DNA from: CAYJBP01 sp964372025
GTDB lineage: Bacteria > Bacillota > Dehalobacteriia > UBA4068
Reading direction: 5' to 3'
Length of the DNA stretch: 15,612 nt
NCBI GenBank assembly: GCA_964372025.1
Contig: CAYJPF010000060.1
Location: forward strand, 1-15,612
Part shown: positions 1 to 7,502 of the stretch, piece after piece
How positions within the stretch are numbered: the stretch's first letter is position 1
Layout of the letters: every line of letters begins with the position of its first letter
Notes under the pieces: generated by a model
What the model was told of the DNA's origin: nothing
Database searches by the model: none
Seen by the model: the letters and a program-made list of their open reading frames with translations, nothing else
Translations under genes and position numbers: made by a program

Positions 1-28
1 CCCCCCCCCCCCCCCCCCCCCCCCCCCC
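1..28. repeat. Poly-C homopolymer run at window start
   Basis: Twenty-eight consecutive C residues run from the first base up to the left copy of the structured repeat. In the homologous right copy the same place is occupied by a GC hairpin (CTGGGGGC-AGC-GCCCCCAG, 15043-15061), not by a long C run. The run may be a sequencing or assembly artefact at a contig edge, since a poly-G read tail becomes poly-C on the other strand, or a real slippage-prone tract. The sequence alone does not decide; I favour the artefact. Confidence 0.8.
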
Positions 29-152
29 AAGGTCTTAAAAAGGTTTTAAGCCAACCAAAAAACTAAGCAAGCAAATCAAAACACCAACAAAAAAGCAGCA
101 AGGAAGTAAAAACCGGCTTAAAACCGGCGCCTTTTGGCGAAGCCAAAACAGC
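29..152. repeat. Structured intergenic repeat, left copy
   Basis: This non-coding element shares its start and end with 15060-15226, in the same orientation. Conserved blocks in order are GGTCTTA plus GGTTTTAAGCC (31-52), ACTAAGCAAGC (62-72), GGCTTAAAACCGGC (115-128) and a hairpin CTTTTGGC-GAA-GCCAAAA (131-148). GGTTTTAAGCC (42-52) and GGCTTAAAACC (115-125) are an 11-bp perfect inverted repeat, so the whole element can fold with an A/C-rich interior. It contains no ORF. It is probably one member of a dispersed family; the function is unknown. Confidence 0.75.
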
Positions 153-190
153 TCTCAATACCAAACAATCAACCAATAATCGTAATGGAT

Positions 191-231
191 AAAAAAAGGG
201 CTATTGCAAATAGATATATTTGCAATAGCCC
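191..231 (-). terminator. Rho-independent terminator of the surface-protein gene
   Basis: Read on the minus strand, a 14-bp perfect stem (arms GGGCTATTGCAAAT and ATTTGCAATAGCCC, 198-231) with a 6-nt loop is followed at once by seven Ts (191-197 on the plus strand are As). It lies 27 nt beyond the TAA stop of the minus-strand gene. The plus-strand side lacks a T tract, so it is one-directional. Confidence 0.92.
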
Positions 232-258
232 CATAGCGGCTTATTTAATTATCATAAT

Positions 259-3200
259 TTAATCATCATAGCCTTTGCTGGTATCCATTTGCACTGTACG
301 GGTGGCCTCGTCATAGCCTACGGCAAAATCGAATATCTCGCCTAAATCTACCAGCAAGAAGTAATTTGCGCCATCAATATTGTAGGCAGTAAGATTGGCC
401 TCTTTGCCATCTACATATACCCTTTGATTGCTAATTATCGTATTGCCTGCCGCCTGAGGAGCTTCCATTTCGCCACCAATTACCGTATAGGCTTGATTGC
501 TGGTTAATTCGATAATACGGCTAATTTCATTATAGGCTACCTCGAATTTTTTGCCGGTATCACGCAGGGCAAAAGCCAAATCGCGTAATTTAAAATAATT
601 ATTGCCATTGATATTATAAGCAGCCGAGCTAATACCTTTAGCATTTAACTCCAAGGCCTGATTACTTACCACTACATCTAAGCCACGTTCGATAGTGATA
701 TTATAGCTGGTGCTTTCAGAGCCAATGCCTACATCGATAATAAAGGTATTATCGCCGCTTTTTAGAGCATGATTGGTTGTCCAAGCGCCATTATTTAATT
801 GCTGGCCAAGCATGGTAATATCATATTCCGGGTTGGTATAGGGGTTAAAGGCCACTTGGCTGATATTTTCCGGCACATTAATCTTATAGCTGGTTTGATT
901 GCCGCTAAATTTGGGAATTAAGTTTACGGTTTGATTAGTATTGCCATCGCTTACCCGAACTTGCAAAGTATAGAGGAAACCGGCCTCGTCGGAAGTACCG
1001 CGGTTTACGGTTAATTCGTATTCGGTATGGCTATCGCAATCCTCGGCATAAACCACAATTGGGATAATATTTTCGCCTTCTTCCAGCTCTACCACTATAT
1101 AGCTGCCGCTCATATAAATGCCATCTACCAGAATATGGGCATAGCTATCGGTGGTATCGGCATAGATGCGAATATCATCTTGATCATTATCTACATTGGC
1201 CGAATATTCTTCGGTATCTTCATCAAAATCGGGGCTAAAATTAATTTTAGTCGAGGTGGCACTGCCGGTGCGCAATTCCAGTTCATCTAATAAAGCCTCG
1301 TCATCGGCATCTTCATCGGCGGCTACCACGGTTAAATTGTAGCGGGTGATATTATCATCATCATCCTCTACTTCGATTTCCACCGTTTCCTTATCGCCGG
1401 GATCTAGGCTAAACTCAATCCAATCGGCGCTATCATAGCTTTTGTCCTCAACGGTTAAATCATCGTCCTCATCATCCAAGGTGGGGCGGATAAAAAATTC
1501 TTGCAAATCTTCATCTTCATCAAAGGGGATAAATACCACATAATTGGTAATATCGGCCTCAAATTCGGGCAATAAATCATATTGATAAGAACTGCTGGTG
1601 CTATCATTGCTGGCTACTAATAAGCCTTTTAGCTGGGCATCTTCTGTGGTTTCCTCGGCGGCATCGCCACTGCGCAATTCTAGCTCATAGGTGGCCTCAT
1701 CATTACCGTTTTCGATATGAATATCCAGCTCTAAGGTATCGTCGATATCGAGGGTAATTTTATAAATATCATCATCAATTTCTTCAACGGCGCTGGAGGG
1801 GCTAATTGTGATTTCGGCATCGCTTTCATCGGGGTCTAAATGCAGATATACTTCGTCGATATCATCATCAAAATCGGCGCTGTACTGCAAATTATTCCAG
1901 CGGAATGTGGGCGAGATATCATACTGGGTGCTGCTACTAGAGCTTGTTTTGCGTAATTCTAAATCATCAAGCGAGGCATCAACTTCTACATCATCTTCGC
2001 GGATAATCTCGAATTGATAAGTATTTTCTTCGCTGCCACTGCCTACTATAACTTCTACTTCCTGGTCGCCATCTTCTAATTCGATTTCGATATAATCATC
2101 ATTGATATCAAAATCTTTGATATCGCCTTCGATATCGATATCTTCATTGCTGGGATCGGTTTCATAATAGAAGTAGATGGTGTCTAAATCATTGGGCACA
2201 ATGATGTCATATTTGGTGGTGCCGGATTTAAAGCTGGGGTCGATTTCCAATTCATAGCTGGATGATGTGCTGGTGGTTTTGCGATCTTTGGGCAAAAATT
2301 CATCTAAAACGGCTAAATCGGCATTATCTACATAGATGCTAACCGGGGCGGTATAGGTTTTGCCATCATGGGTAATGGTTAGGTTTACGCTGCGGCTGGT
2401 GCCGGCATTGCTTAAGGCTACCGCATAATAAGTGAGGGTGGTAGGGGATGTTACATTGGCATTGGCCGATTCGGTAAAGCGCAGGTAAACGGTTTGATTG
2501 GCATAATCGCTGGGCACGGTTAGGGTGCGGGTGGAGGGGTTTGTGCCACTGGTGGTGGTAATGGTTGTGCTACCGGATATAGAACCGCCGGTGCTGGTGG
2601 ATGATACATAAAGCGAGCTTAGCAGGCTAACGGTGGTGGTGGTGCCGGTGCCGGTGCGGGTGGCGGTGTAGTAGTAAGTTTTTGTTGTTTTGCTATCTTC
2701 CGAAGTTACTTCGATGCGGAAGTTGGCTGCTACACTGGTAGTTCCGAAATTGATTTTTTTGGTGGTGGTAATATCGTTAGTAGTGGCACTGCCGGTATGG
2801 GCATTATAGATTTTGTAGGATGCGCCATCACTAACGCTAACGGATAAAGTGTGCTCGGATACATTGCTGGTTAAGGCAATAGCTTTAGCAGTGGCAGCAG
2901 TGGTATTGCCCGAAGAAGGGCTGCTTACCGATGTAGTGCCCACGCTAAGGCTGCTTACATTGGCCGATGTACCGGGGGTGGATATGTCGATGGTATAGGT
3001 TTGGGTTTGCCCGGAAGCGCTGGTAACAGTGATTATTTCATTACCGCTGCTGGTGCCGTTAAAATCGGCATCGCTTACATCATTGCCAGAGGAAATGCCC
3101 TTAATTGTATAGATATCGCTAACCGTATTATTGCTAGATGGAATGGTAAAGTCATAATCGTAAGTTCCCTTTGTTAAGGTAATTGGATACTTGGTGCTGC

Positions 3201-3606
3201 CACGACTAATTTCTAAACTGGTTAATACCGGTTCAAGGGCAACTTTTATATTAATGCTAGCTTTATCTTTGTCACTTAAATGGACAATAATATCACCGGC
3301 GGCAGAAGTAATATCAGCTGCCGAAAAAGTTACTGTAAAAACACCTGCGTTTTCGGTAACGGTATCATTGTCGATATTAGTATAAATACCGGCATCCCCT
3401 TCTTGTGCTAATGTATAGCTACCGGTAATAATAACCGTGGCATCATAATCAATAAATTGGCTACCTAGGGTAGTAGTAATATCTTTTTTAGTTCCGGCCA
3501 CATCAGCCTCTACCTTAGTAATAGTAATACTATCCGCTGCCAAAGCAGTACTTGCAAAACATAATATCAGCGTAAGCGCCAATATCAATCCTAAAACCTT
3601 CTTCAT
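259..3606 (-). CDS. Secreted acidic multi-module surface protein (cadherin-like beta-sandwich repeats, Cu-amine-oxidase-N-like C-terminus)
   Basis: This encodes a 1115-residue exported protein, probably an extracellular or wall-associated adhesin or scaffold; no catalytic motif is seen. Residues 1-23 are a signal peptide (MKK, hydrophobic core, cleavage after ALA). Residues 24 to about 430 hold three or four Ser/Thr-rich beta domains. Then come five in-phase modules of about 100 residues (about 433-536, 546-645, 657-762, 773-869, 877-974), each opening with an L-x-x-L-type strand, then P-x-F and a Y-x-(V/A) strand, and ending in Y-x-(L/I/F)-x-(V/I/L)-x-R or similar; this matches the cadherin-like beta-sandwich family. 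The first four are extremely rich in Asp and Glu. Residues 978-1108 resemble the copper amine oxidase N-terminal domain (two YxIxGxNYFxLxDL units), common at Bacillota surfaces. There is no LPXTG, SLH or C-terminal membrane segment. The start is set by AGGAGGT at 3615-3621, 8 nt before ATG. Domain families are recognised by eye; ligand and anchoring are unknown. Confidence 0.88.
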   Translation of the reverse strand: MKKVLGLILALTLILCFASTALAADSITITKVEADVAGTKKDITTTLGSQFIDYDATVIITGSYTLAQEGDAGIYTNIDNDTVTENAGVFTVTFSAADITSAAGDIIVHLSDKDKASINIKVALEPVLTSLEISRGSTKYPITLTKGTYDYDFTIPSSNNTVSDIYTIKGISSGNDVSDADFNGTSSGNEIITVTSASGQTQTYTIDISTPGTSANVSSLSVGTTSVSSPSSGNTTAATAKAIALTSNVSEHTLSVSVSDGASYKIYNAHTGSATTNDITTTKKINFGTTSVAANFRIEVTSEDSKTTKTYYYTATRTGTGTTTTVSLLSSLYVSSTSTGGSISGSTTITTTSGTNPSTRTLTVPSDYANQTVYLRFTESANANVTSPTTLTYYAVALSNAGTSRSVNLTITHDGKTYTAPVSIYVDNADLAVLDEFLPKDRKTTSTSSSYELEIDPSFKSGTTKYDIIVPNDLDTIYFYYETDPSNEDIDIEGDIKDFDINDDYIEIELEDGDQEVEVIVGSGSEENTYQFEIIREDDVEVDASLDDLELRKTSSSSSTQYDISPTFRWNNLQYSADFDDDIDEVYLHLDPDESDAEITISPSSAVEEIDDDIYKITLDIDDTLELDIHIENGNDEATYELELRSGDAAEETTEDAQLKGLLVASNDSTSSSYQYDLLPEFEADITNYVVFIPFDEDEDLQEFFIRPTLDDEDDDLTVEDKSYDSADWIEFSLDPGDKETVEIEVEDDDDNITRYNLTVVAADEDADDEALLDELELRTGSATSTKINFSPDFDEDTEEYSANVDNDQDDIRIYADTTDSYAHILVDGIYMSGSYIVVELEEGENIIPIVVYAEDCDSHTEYELTVNRGTSDEAGFLYTLQVRVSDGNTNQTVNLIPKFSGNQTSYKINVPENISQVAFNPYTNPEYDITMLGQQLNNGAWTTNHALKSGDNTFIIDVGIGSESTSYNITIERGLDVVVSNQALELNAKGISSAAYNINGNNYFKLRDLAFALRDTGKKFEVAYNEISRIIELTSNQAYTVIGGEMEAPQAAGNTIISNQRVYVDGKEANLTAYNIDGANYFLLVDLGEIFDFAVGYDEATRTVQMDTSKGYDD

Positions 3607-3921
3607 AAATTCTAACCTCCTAAATATAATTATATAAATTTAATTACACACTATAATCTATTAGAAGTTCGCCGCTTAAAAAAAGTTCCCTTCTTTATAT
3701 AGCATATATCGTAAAAAAATTAAGAAATTTTTACTATATATGGTGATTTTGTTAATAAATAACTAAAAATTTTGATTAAATATAAAAAAATTTAAAATTT
3801 AACTTTACATATCAATTTTTGTATTGTATGATGTAGGATATATATTTTGCTTACTTGCATATTATATAGAAGAAATAATTTGTTTTTCTTATAGCAGCCA
3901 AATTTTGCAGCGGGGGTAATA
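3607..3921. other. AT-rich divergent intergenic region
   Basis: This 315-bp region separates the minus-strand surface-protein gene from the plus-strand operon. It holds the surface gene's ribosome binding site (3615-3621), the rightward promoter at 3804-3832 and a weak A/T inverted repeat (AAATTTTTA 3725-3733 with TAAAAATTT 3763-3771). TATAAT-like hexamers occur on the minus strand, for example at 3629-3634 and 3650-3655, but none has a convincing -35 at the right distance, so I do not call a leftward promoter. No riboswitch, T-box or small gene is evident. Confidence 0.7.
3804..3832 (+). promoter_or_regulatory. Sigma-A type promoter for the hydrolase-murF-ddl... operon
   Basis: TTTACA (3804-3809, 5 of 6 to TTGACA) is followed by exactly 17 nt and then TATGAT (3827-3832, 5 of 6 to TATAAT), within AT-rich DNA. 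Predicted transcription start is about 3839, giving a 5' leader of roughly 80 nt before the ATG at 3922. It is the best promoter I can find upstream of the nine-gene block. In AT-rich DNA such matches can arise by chance. Confidence 0.55.
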
Positions 3922-4680
3922 ATGAAAATTACTATCGATGATTTGCAAATTGAATATAAAATTAGCGGCCAAGGCGAGCAGGTTTTGCTTATGCATGGCT
4001 GGGGCGTAGATAGCAGCACTTTAGATGGCTTGCATCAGCATTTAGCCGGCTTTATGCAAGTAGCAAGCCTGGATTTGCCCGGCTTTGGCCAAAGCGATGC
4101 CCCGCAAGAGGCCTGGTCTATCTATGATTATGCCGCCTTTATCGAAAAATTTTGTGCCGCCATCAATTGGCCTAAACCCCATTTAATTGGTCATTCCTTT
4201 GGTGGTAGGCTGGCAATTATCTTAGGCGCTAAAGGTTTTGGCCGCAAAATATTGCTAACCGGGGCGGCCGGCATTAAGCCTAAGCGCAGCTTAAAGTATT
4301 ATTGTAAGGTTTATAGCTATAAAGCAGCCAAATGCTTTTGGCAATTGCCTTTGCTTAATCGCCATTATGATCAAATGATGGCCAAATGGCAAAAAAAGAA
4401 TAGCAAAAGCGATTATGCCCTGGCTAAAGGCATGATGCGCCCCATTTTGGTTAAAGTTGTAAACGAGGATTTAAAATATCTATTGCCCCAAATTAAAAAT
4501 TCCACCCTGCTAATTTGGGGCGCTAATGATACCGCCGCCCCCTTAGGCGATGGCAAAATTATGGAAAACTCGATTAAAGATAGCGGCCTGGTTGTTTTTG
4601 AAAACTGCGGCCATTATCCCTTTTTGGAGCAACCGCAACGCTTTTATAAAATTTGTGATAGCTTTTTTAATAAGGAGTAG
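3922..4680 (+). CDS. Alpha/beta hydrolase
   Basis: This 252-residue cytoplasmic protein belongs to the alpha/beta-hydrolase fold superfamily. The family hallmarks are visible: the oxyanion-hole HGW (25-27), DLPGFGQSD (51-59), the nucleophile elbow GHSFGG with Ser92, the acid Asp203 in WGANDTAAP and the catalytic His231 in CGHYPFLEQP. It has no signal peptide. The length is normal and a helical cap lies between about 120 and 175. The ribosome site is weak (GGGGGT 5 nt before ATG). Its stop codon lies 2 nt before the Mur ligase ATG, whose Shine-Dalgarno sits inside this gene's last codons, so the two are translationally coupled. The substrate cannot be told from sequence; the placement hints at a role near cell-wall precursor or lipid metabolism, but that is only inference. 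Confidence 0.9.
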   Translation: MKITIDDLQIEYKISGQGEQVLLMHGWGVDSSTLDGLHQHLAGFMQVASLDLPGFGQSDAPQEAWSIYDYAAFIEKFCAAINWPKPHLIGHSFGGRLAIILGAKGFGRKILLTGAAGIKPKRSLKYYCKVYSYKAAKCFWQLPLLNRHYDQMMAKWQKKNSKSDYALAKGMMRPILVKVVNEDLKYLLPQIKNSTLLIWGANDTAAPLGDGKIMENSIKDSGLVVFENCGHYPFLEQPQRFYKICDSFFNKE

Positions 4681-4682
4681 CC

Positions 4683-6287
4683 ATGAATTTAATTATTATC
4701 ATTATCGGCCTGCTGATATTTGGCCTTTATATGGCCTTAAAACTAAAGCATGATTTGCATATGTTGCAGCAAAATTCCTATATCAATCAGCGCTATTTAA
4801 GATGGAGCAGGCTAAATAGCAGGCCGCCTTTAAGCGATTTATTATGTTTTGGCCTTATGCTAATCGCCTTTATCCTGGCCATTAGGGGGCGCACCGATTT
4901 AGTTATTTATGCCTATTTGCTGCTTAGCCTAATTGCTATAGCCAGAATAATCTACTTAAAAAAGCGGCCGCCGGCTAAAAAACCGCTGGTGATGACCGCC
5001 CGCGCCAAACGCCTTTATTTTAGTGCTCTTGGTCTATGGCTAATCCTAACCGTGGGCTGCGCTTTAATTTATCAGCCGCTAAATAATCCTTTTTATCATT
5101 ATCTTGCCTTGCTTGGCTTATGGGCAATTATTGCCTATAGCGGCCATTATCTGCTTTTGATCAATATTTTGCTTAAGCCGATTGAGCAAAGCATCAATCA
5201 TAAATATCTAAACCAGGCCAAGCAAATTTTGGCGGCGCGCCCCGATTTAATTAAAATTGCCATCACCGGCAGCTATGGCAAAACCAGTGTAAAGATGATT
5301 TTGGCTGCCATGCTTGCCGAGCAATTTATTACCTTAGCCACGCCCGAAAGCGTAAATACCCCGATGGGCATTACCCGCATTGTGCGCGAAAAACTAAAGC
5401 CCATTCATCAAATATTTATTTGCGAAATGGGCGCTAAGCAGGTAGGCGATATTGCCGAATTATGCGATTTAGTGCAGCCTAAGGCCGCTATTTTAACGGC
5501 TATCGGTGCCCAACATTTGGAAACTTTTGGCAGCCAGCAAAATATTATCAATACCAAATTTGAATTAATCCGTGCCCTGCCGGCCGATGGCCTGGCCGTG
5601 CTTAATTTGGCTAATCAATATATTTTTGATAATCAAGAGCAAGCCCCTTGCCCGATTATCGGCTATGGCCTAGATGCCGCCCAAGCTTATTTTGCCCAAA
5701 ATATCAGCTATCAAGCCCAGGGGTTAAGCTTTGATATCATCGCCCCCAATGGCGAAAGCGCCACCTTTAATAGCCGCCTTTTGGGTAATCATAATATTAA
5801 TAATATAGTGGGGGCGGCGGCTTTAGCCCATCAATTGGGCTTGCCTTTGGCCAAAGCGGCCTTGGCGGTGCGCTCTTTAGCGCCGCTTGAGCATCGCCTG
5901 CAAATTATCAAGGCCGCCCATTATACCATTATCGATGATGCCTTCAACTCTAACCCGGCCGGCGCTAAGGCGGCAATTGAGGTTTTGGGTCAAATGCAAG
6001 GCAATCAAAAAATACTTATCACCCCCGGCATGGTCGAATTAGGCGCTAAAGAGGCCGAGCTTAATCGCCAAATGGCCGCCTTTGCGGCTACGGTTTGTGA
6101 TTATATTATCCTGGTTGGTAAAAAACATAGCCTGCCCTTACAGGAGGGGCTTAAGCAGGCCGCTTATACTAAATTTGCGGTAGCTGCCGATTTGAATGAG
6201 GCCAGAACTATCTTGGCCGAAATTGTTCAAAAAGATGATATTGTGCTTTTTGAAAACGATTTACCTGATACCTATAATGAAGCCTAA
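4683..6287 (+). CDS. murF: Membrane-anchored MurF-like Mur ligase (probable D-Ala-D-Ala-adding enzyme)
   Basis: This 534-residue protein has two parts. Residues 1 to about 165 show five hydrophobic segments (about 2-20, 52-68, 73-92, 112-131, 138-163), so it is probably a polytopic membrane domain. Residues 190-534 are an ATP-dependent Mur ligase: P-loop GSYGKTS (196-202), Glu248 in CEMG, His278 in AQHLE, Lys292 (the position of the carbamylated lysine in Mur ligases), LLGNHNINN (366-374), LEHRLQ (402-407) and DDAFNSNP (418-425), with a complete C-terminal domain. Canonical MurF joins D-Ala-D-Ala to UDP-MurNAc-tripeptide, and ddl directly downstream fits that job. However, the usual soluble N-terminal UDP-sugar domain is not seen and the membrane part stands in its place. 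AAGGAG at 4672-4677 sets the start. The Mur ligase assignment is firm; the exact substrate is inferred. Confidence 0.85.
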   Translation: MNLIIIIIGLLIFGLYMALKLKHDLHMLQQNSYINQRYLRWSRLNSRPPLSDLLCFGLMLIAFILAIRGRTDLVIYAYLLLSLIAIARIIYLKKRPPAKKPLVMTARAKRLYFSALGLWLILTVGCALIYQPLNNPFYHYLALLGLWAIIAYSGHYLLLINILLKPIEQSINHKYLNQAKQILAARPDLIKIAITGSYGKTSVKMILAAMLAEQFITLATPESVNTPMGITRIVREKLKPIHQIFICEMGAKQVGDIAELCDLVQPKAAILTAIGAQHLETFGSQQNIINTKFELIRALPADGLAVLNLANQYIFDNQEQAPCPIIGYGLDAAQAYFAQNISYQAQGLSFDIIAPNGESATFNSRLLGNHNINNIVGAAALAHQLGLPLAKAALAVRSLAPLEHRLQIIKAAHYTIIDDAFNSNPAGAKAAIEVLGQMQGNQKILITPGMVELGAKEAELNRQMAAFAATVCDYIILVGKKHSLPLQEGLKQAAYTKFAVAADLNEARTILAEIVQKDDIVLFENDLPDTYNEA

Positions 6288-6312
6288 CTATTAAATCTAA
6301 CTACTAAGCCTA

Positions 6313-6318
6313 AGGAGG
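6313..6318 (+). promoter_or_regulatory. Ribosome binding site deciding the ddl start
   Basis: AGGAGG is preceded by TA and followed 10 nt later by ATG at 6329. An in-frame TTG at 6320 lies only 1 nt after this site and cannot be its start, so ddl begins at 6329, giving the normal MNIGFIFGGRS N-terminus. Confidence 0.88.
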
Positions 6319-6328
6319 ATTGCAATTA

Positions 6329-7498
6329 ATGAATATCGGTTTTATTTTTGGCGGACGCAGCGTAGAGCATGAGGTTTCGATTATTCATGCTATCCAAGCT
6401 ATTAATGCGCTGCCTGCTAAATATCAAGCTATCCCTATTTATATCAGCAAAGATGGTCAATGGTATAGTGGCGATTGCCTAAAAGAATTAAGTGCTTATC
6501 GGGATTTGCCTAGCTTGCTTAATCAGGCAATTAAGGTGGATTTTGCCGTAAATTATCAAAATTGGCAATTAACGGAAATTGGCAAAGGCGGCCTATTTGC
6601 TAAGCCTAAGCAAATTAATTTAGATTTAATTATCCCGGTTATCCATGGCGCTCATGGCGAAGATGGCTGCTTGCAGGGCTTATTGGAATTATCGGGCATC
6701 CCTTATGCCGGGCCTAATGTTTTGGGTGCGGCTTTGGGCATGGATAAAATTGCCATGAAAGCCATCCTTAAAGAAGCCGCCTTGCCGGTTGTAGATTATT
6801 TGGCCTTTAGCCGCCAAGCTTGGCAAAATCAGCGCCAAGATTTACTTGGCCAAGCCCAAAATTTAGGCTATCCTTTAATTGTAAAGCCTGCTACCTTGGG
6901 TTCTTCTATTGGCATTAATAAGGTGGATAATCAAGAGCAATTAATCGAAGCCATCGATTTAGCCGCCGATTTAGCCTTAAGAATTTTGGTAGAAAAAGCA
7001 ATTACTCCCTTGCGCGAATTAAATTGCGCCATTATCGGTAGCGGTGATGATTATCAATTATCGGCTATCGAAGAGCCCTTAAGCAGCGAGCAAATCCTCT
7101 CCTTTGCCGATAAATATTTAGGCGCAGGCGCTAAAGAGGGCAGCAAAAGCGCTGGTATGACCAGCGCCAAAAGGCAAATTCCCGCCCAAATCAGTGATGA
7201 TATTGCCGCCCAAGTTTATGATTTAACGGCCAAAGCCTTTGCCGCCATGGACGGCCTGGGTGTTTGCCGCATCGATTTTTTGCTAAATAGCGATAGCGGT
7301 AAGCTTTATATAAATGAATTAAATACCATCCCCGGATCCTTATCCTTTTACTTATTTGCACCTATGGGGCTTGATTATCCGGCCCTGCTCGAAAGATTAA
7401 TTAGCCTGGCCTTAGAGCAATATCGGATTAAGCAAAAAACGGTTTATACCTATCAATCCAATATTTTAGCCGGCGGCCATGCCAAAGGAAAGAAGTGA
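6329..7498 (+). CDS. ddl: D-alanine--D-alanine ligase
   Basis: This 389-residue ATP-grasp ligase joins two D-alanines with ATP in the cytoplasm, providing the dipeptide that MurF adds to the peptidoglycan precursor. Seen motifs: FGGRSVEHEVS (7-17, with the first-substrate Glu15), HGAHGEDG (106-113), the ATP-binding KPATLGSSIG (186-195), the omega-loop region SFADKY (258-263), DFLL (316-319) and INELNTIPG (328-336). The length is typical for the larger Bacillota Ddl form. The loop after ADKY (KEGSKSAGMTSAKRQIPA) differs from the Escherichia coli type, but its Tyr favours D-Ala over D-lactate as second substrate. It follows the Mur ligase by 41 nt and ends 4 nt before dprA. The assignment is firm; acceptor specificity is inferred. 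Confidence 0.95.
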   Translation: MNIGFIFGGRSVEHEVSIIHAIQAINALPAKYQAIPIYISKDGQWYSGDCLKELSAYRDLPSLLNQAIKVDFAVNYQNWQLTEIGKGGLFAKPKQINLDLIIPVIHGAHGEDGCLQGLLELSGIPYAGPNVLGAALGMDKIAMKAILKEAALPVVDYLAFSRQAWQNQRQDLLGQAQNLGYPLIVKPATLGSSIGINKVDNQEQLIEAIDLAADLALRILVEKAITPLRELNCAIIGSGDDYQLSAIEEPLSSEQILSFADKYLGAGAKEGSKSAGMTSAKRQIPAQISDDIAAQVYDLTAKAFAAMDGLGVCRIDFLLNSDSGKLYINELNTIPGSLSFYLFAPMGLDYPALLERLISLALEQYRIKQKTVYTYQSNILAGGHAKGKK

Positions 7499-7502
7499 TA
7501 AG

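Noticed and set aside
29..152. The structured repeat as an insertion sequence
   Set aside because: No transposase, no clear target-site duplication, and the element is too short; at most it could be a non-autonomous element, which is not shown.
3622..3760. A promoter for the minus-strand surface-protein gene
   Set aside because: Several TATAAT-like hexamers exist, but none has a -35 match at 16-18 nt, and the best -10 (3629-3634) is too close to the ribosome site.
3792..4019. A 75-codon minus-strand open frame across the promoter and hydrolase start
   Set aside because: It overlaps the promoter and the start of a well-supported gene, has no ribosome site and has no family resemblance.
7479..7502. 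An upstream ATG adding eight residues to DprA
   Set aside because: It lies inside ddl without a ribosome site; the ATG at 7503 has one at a fitting distance.
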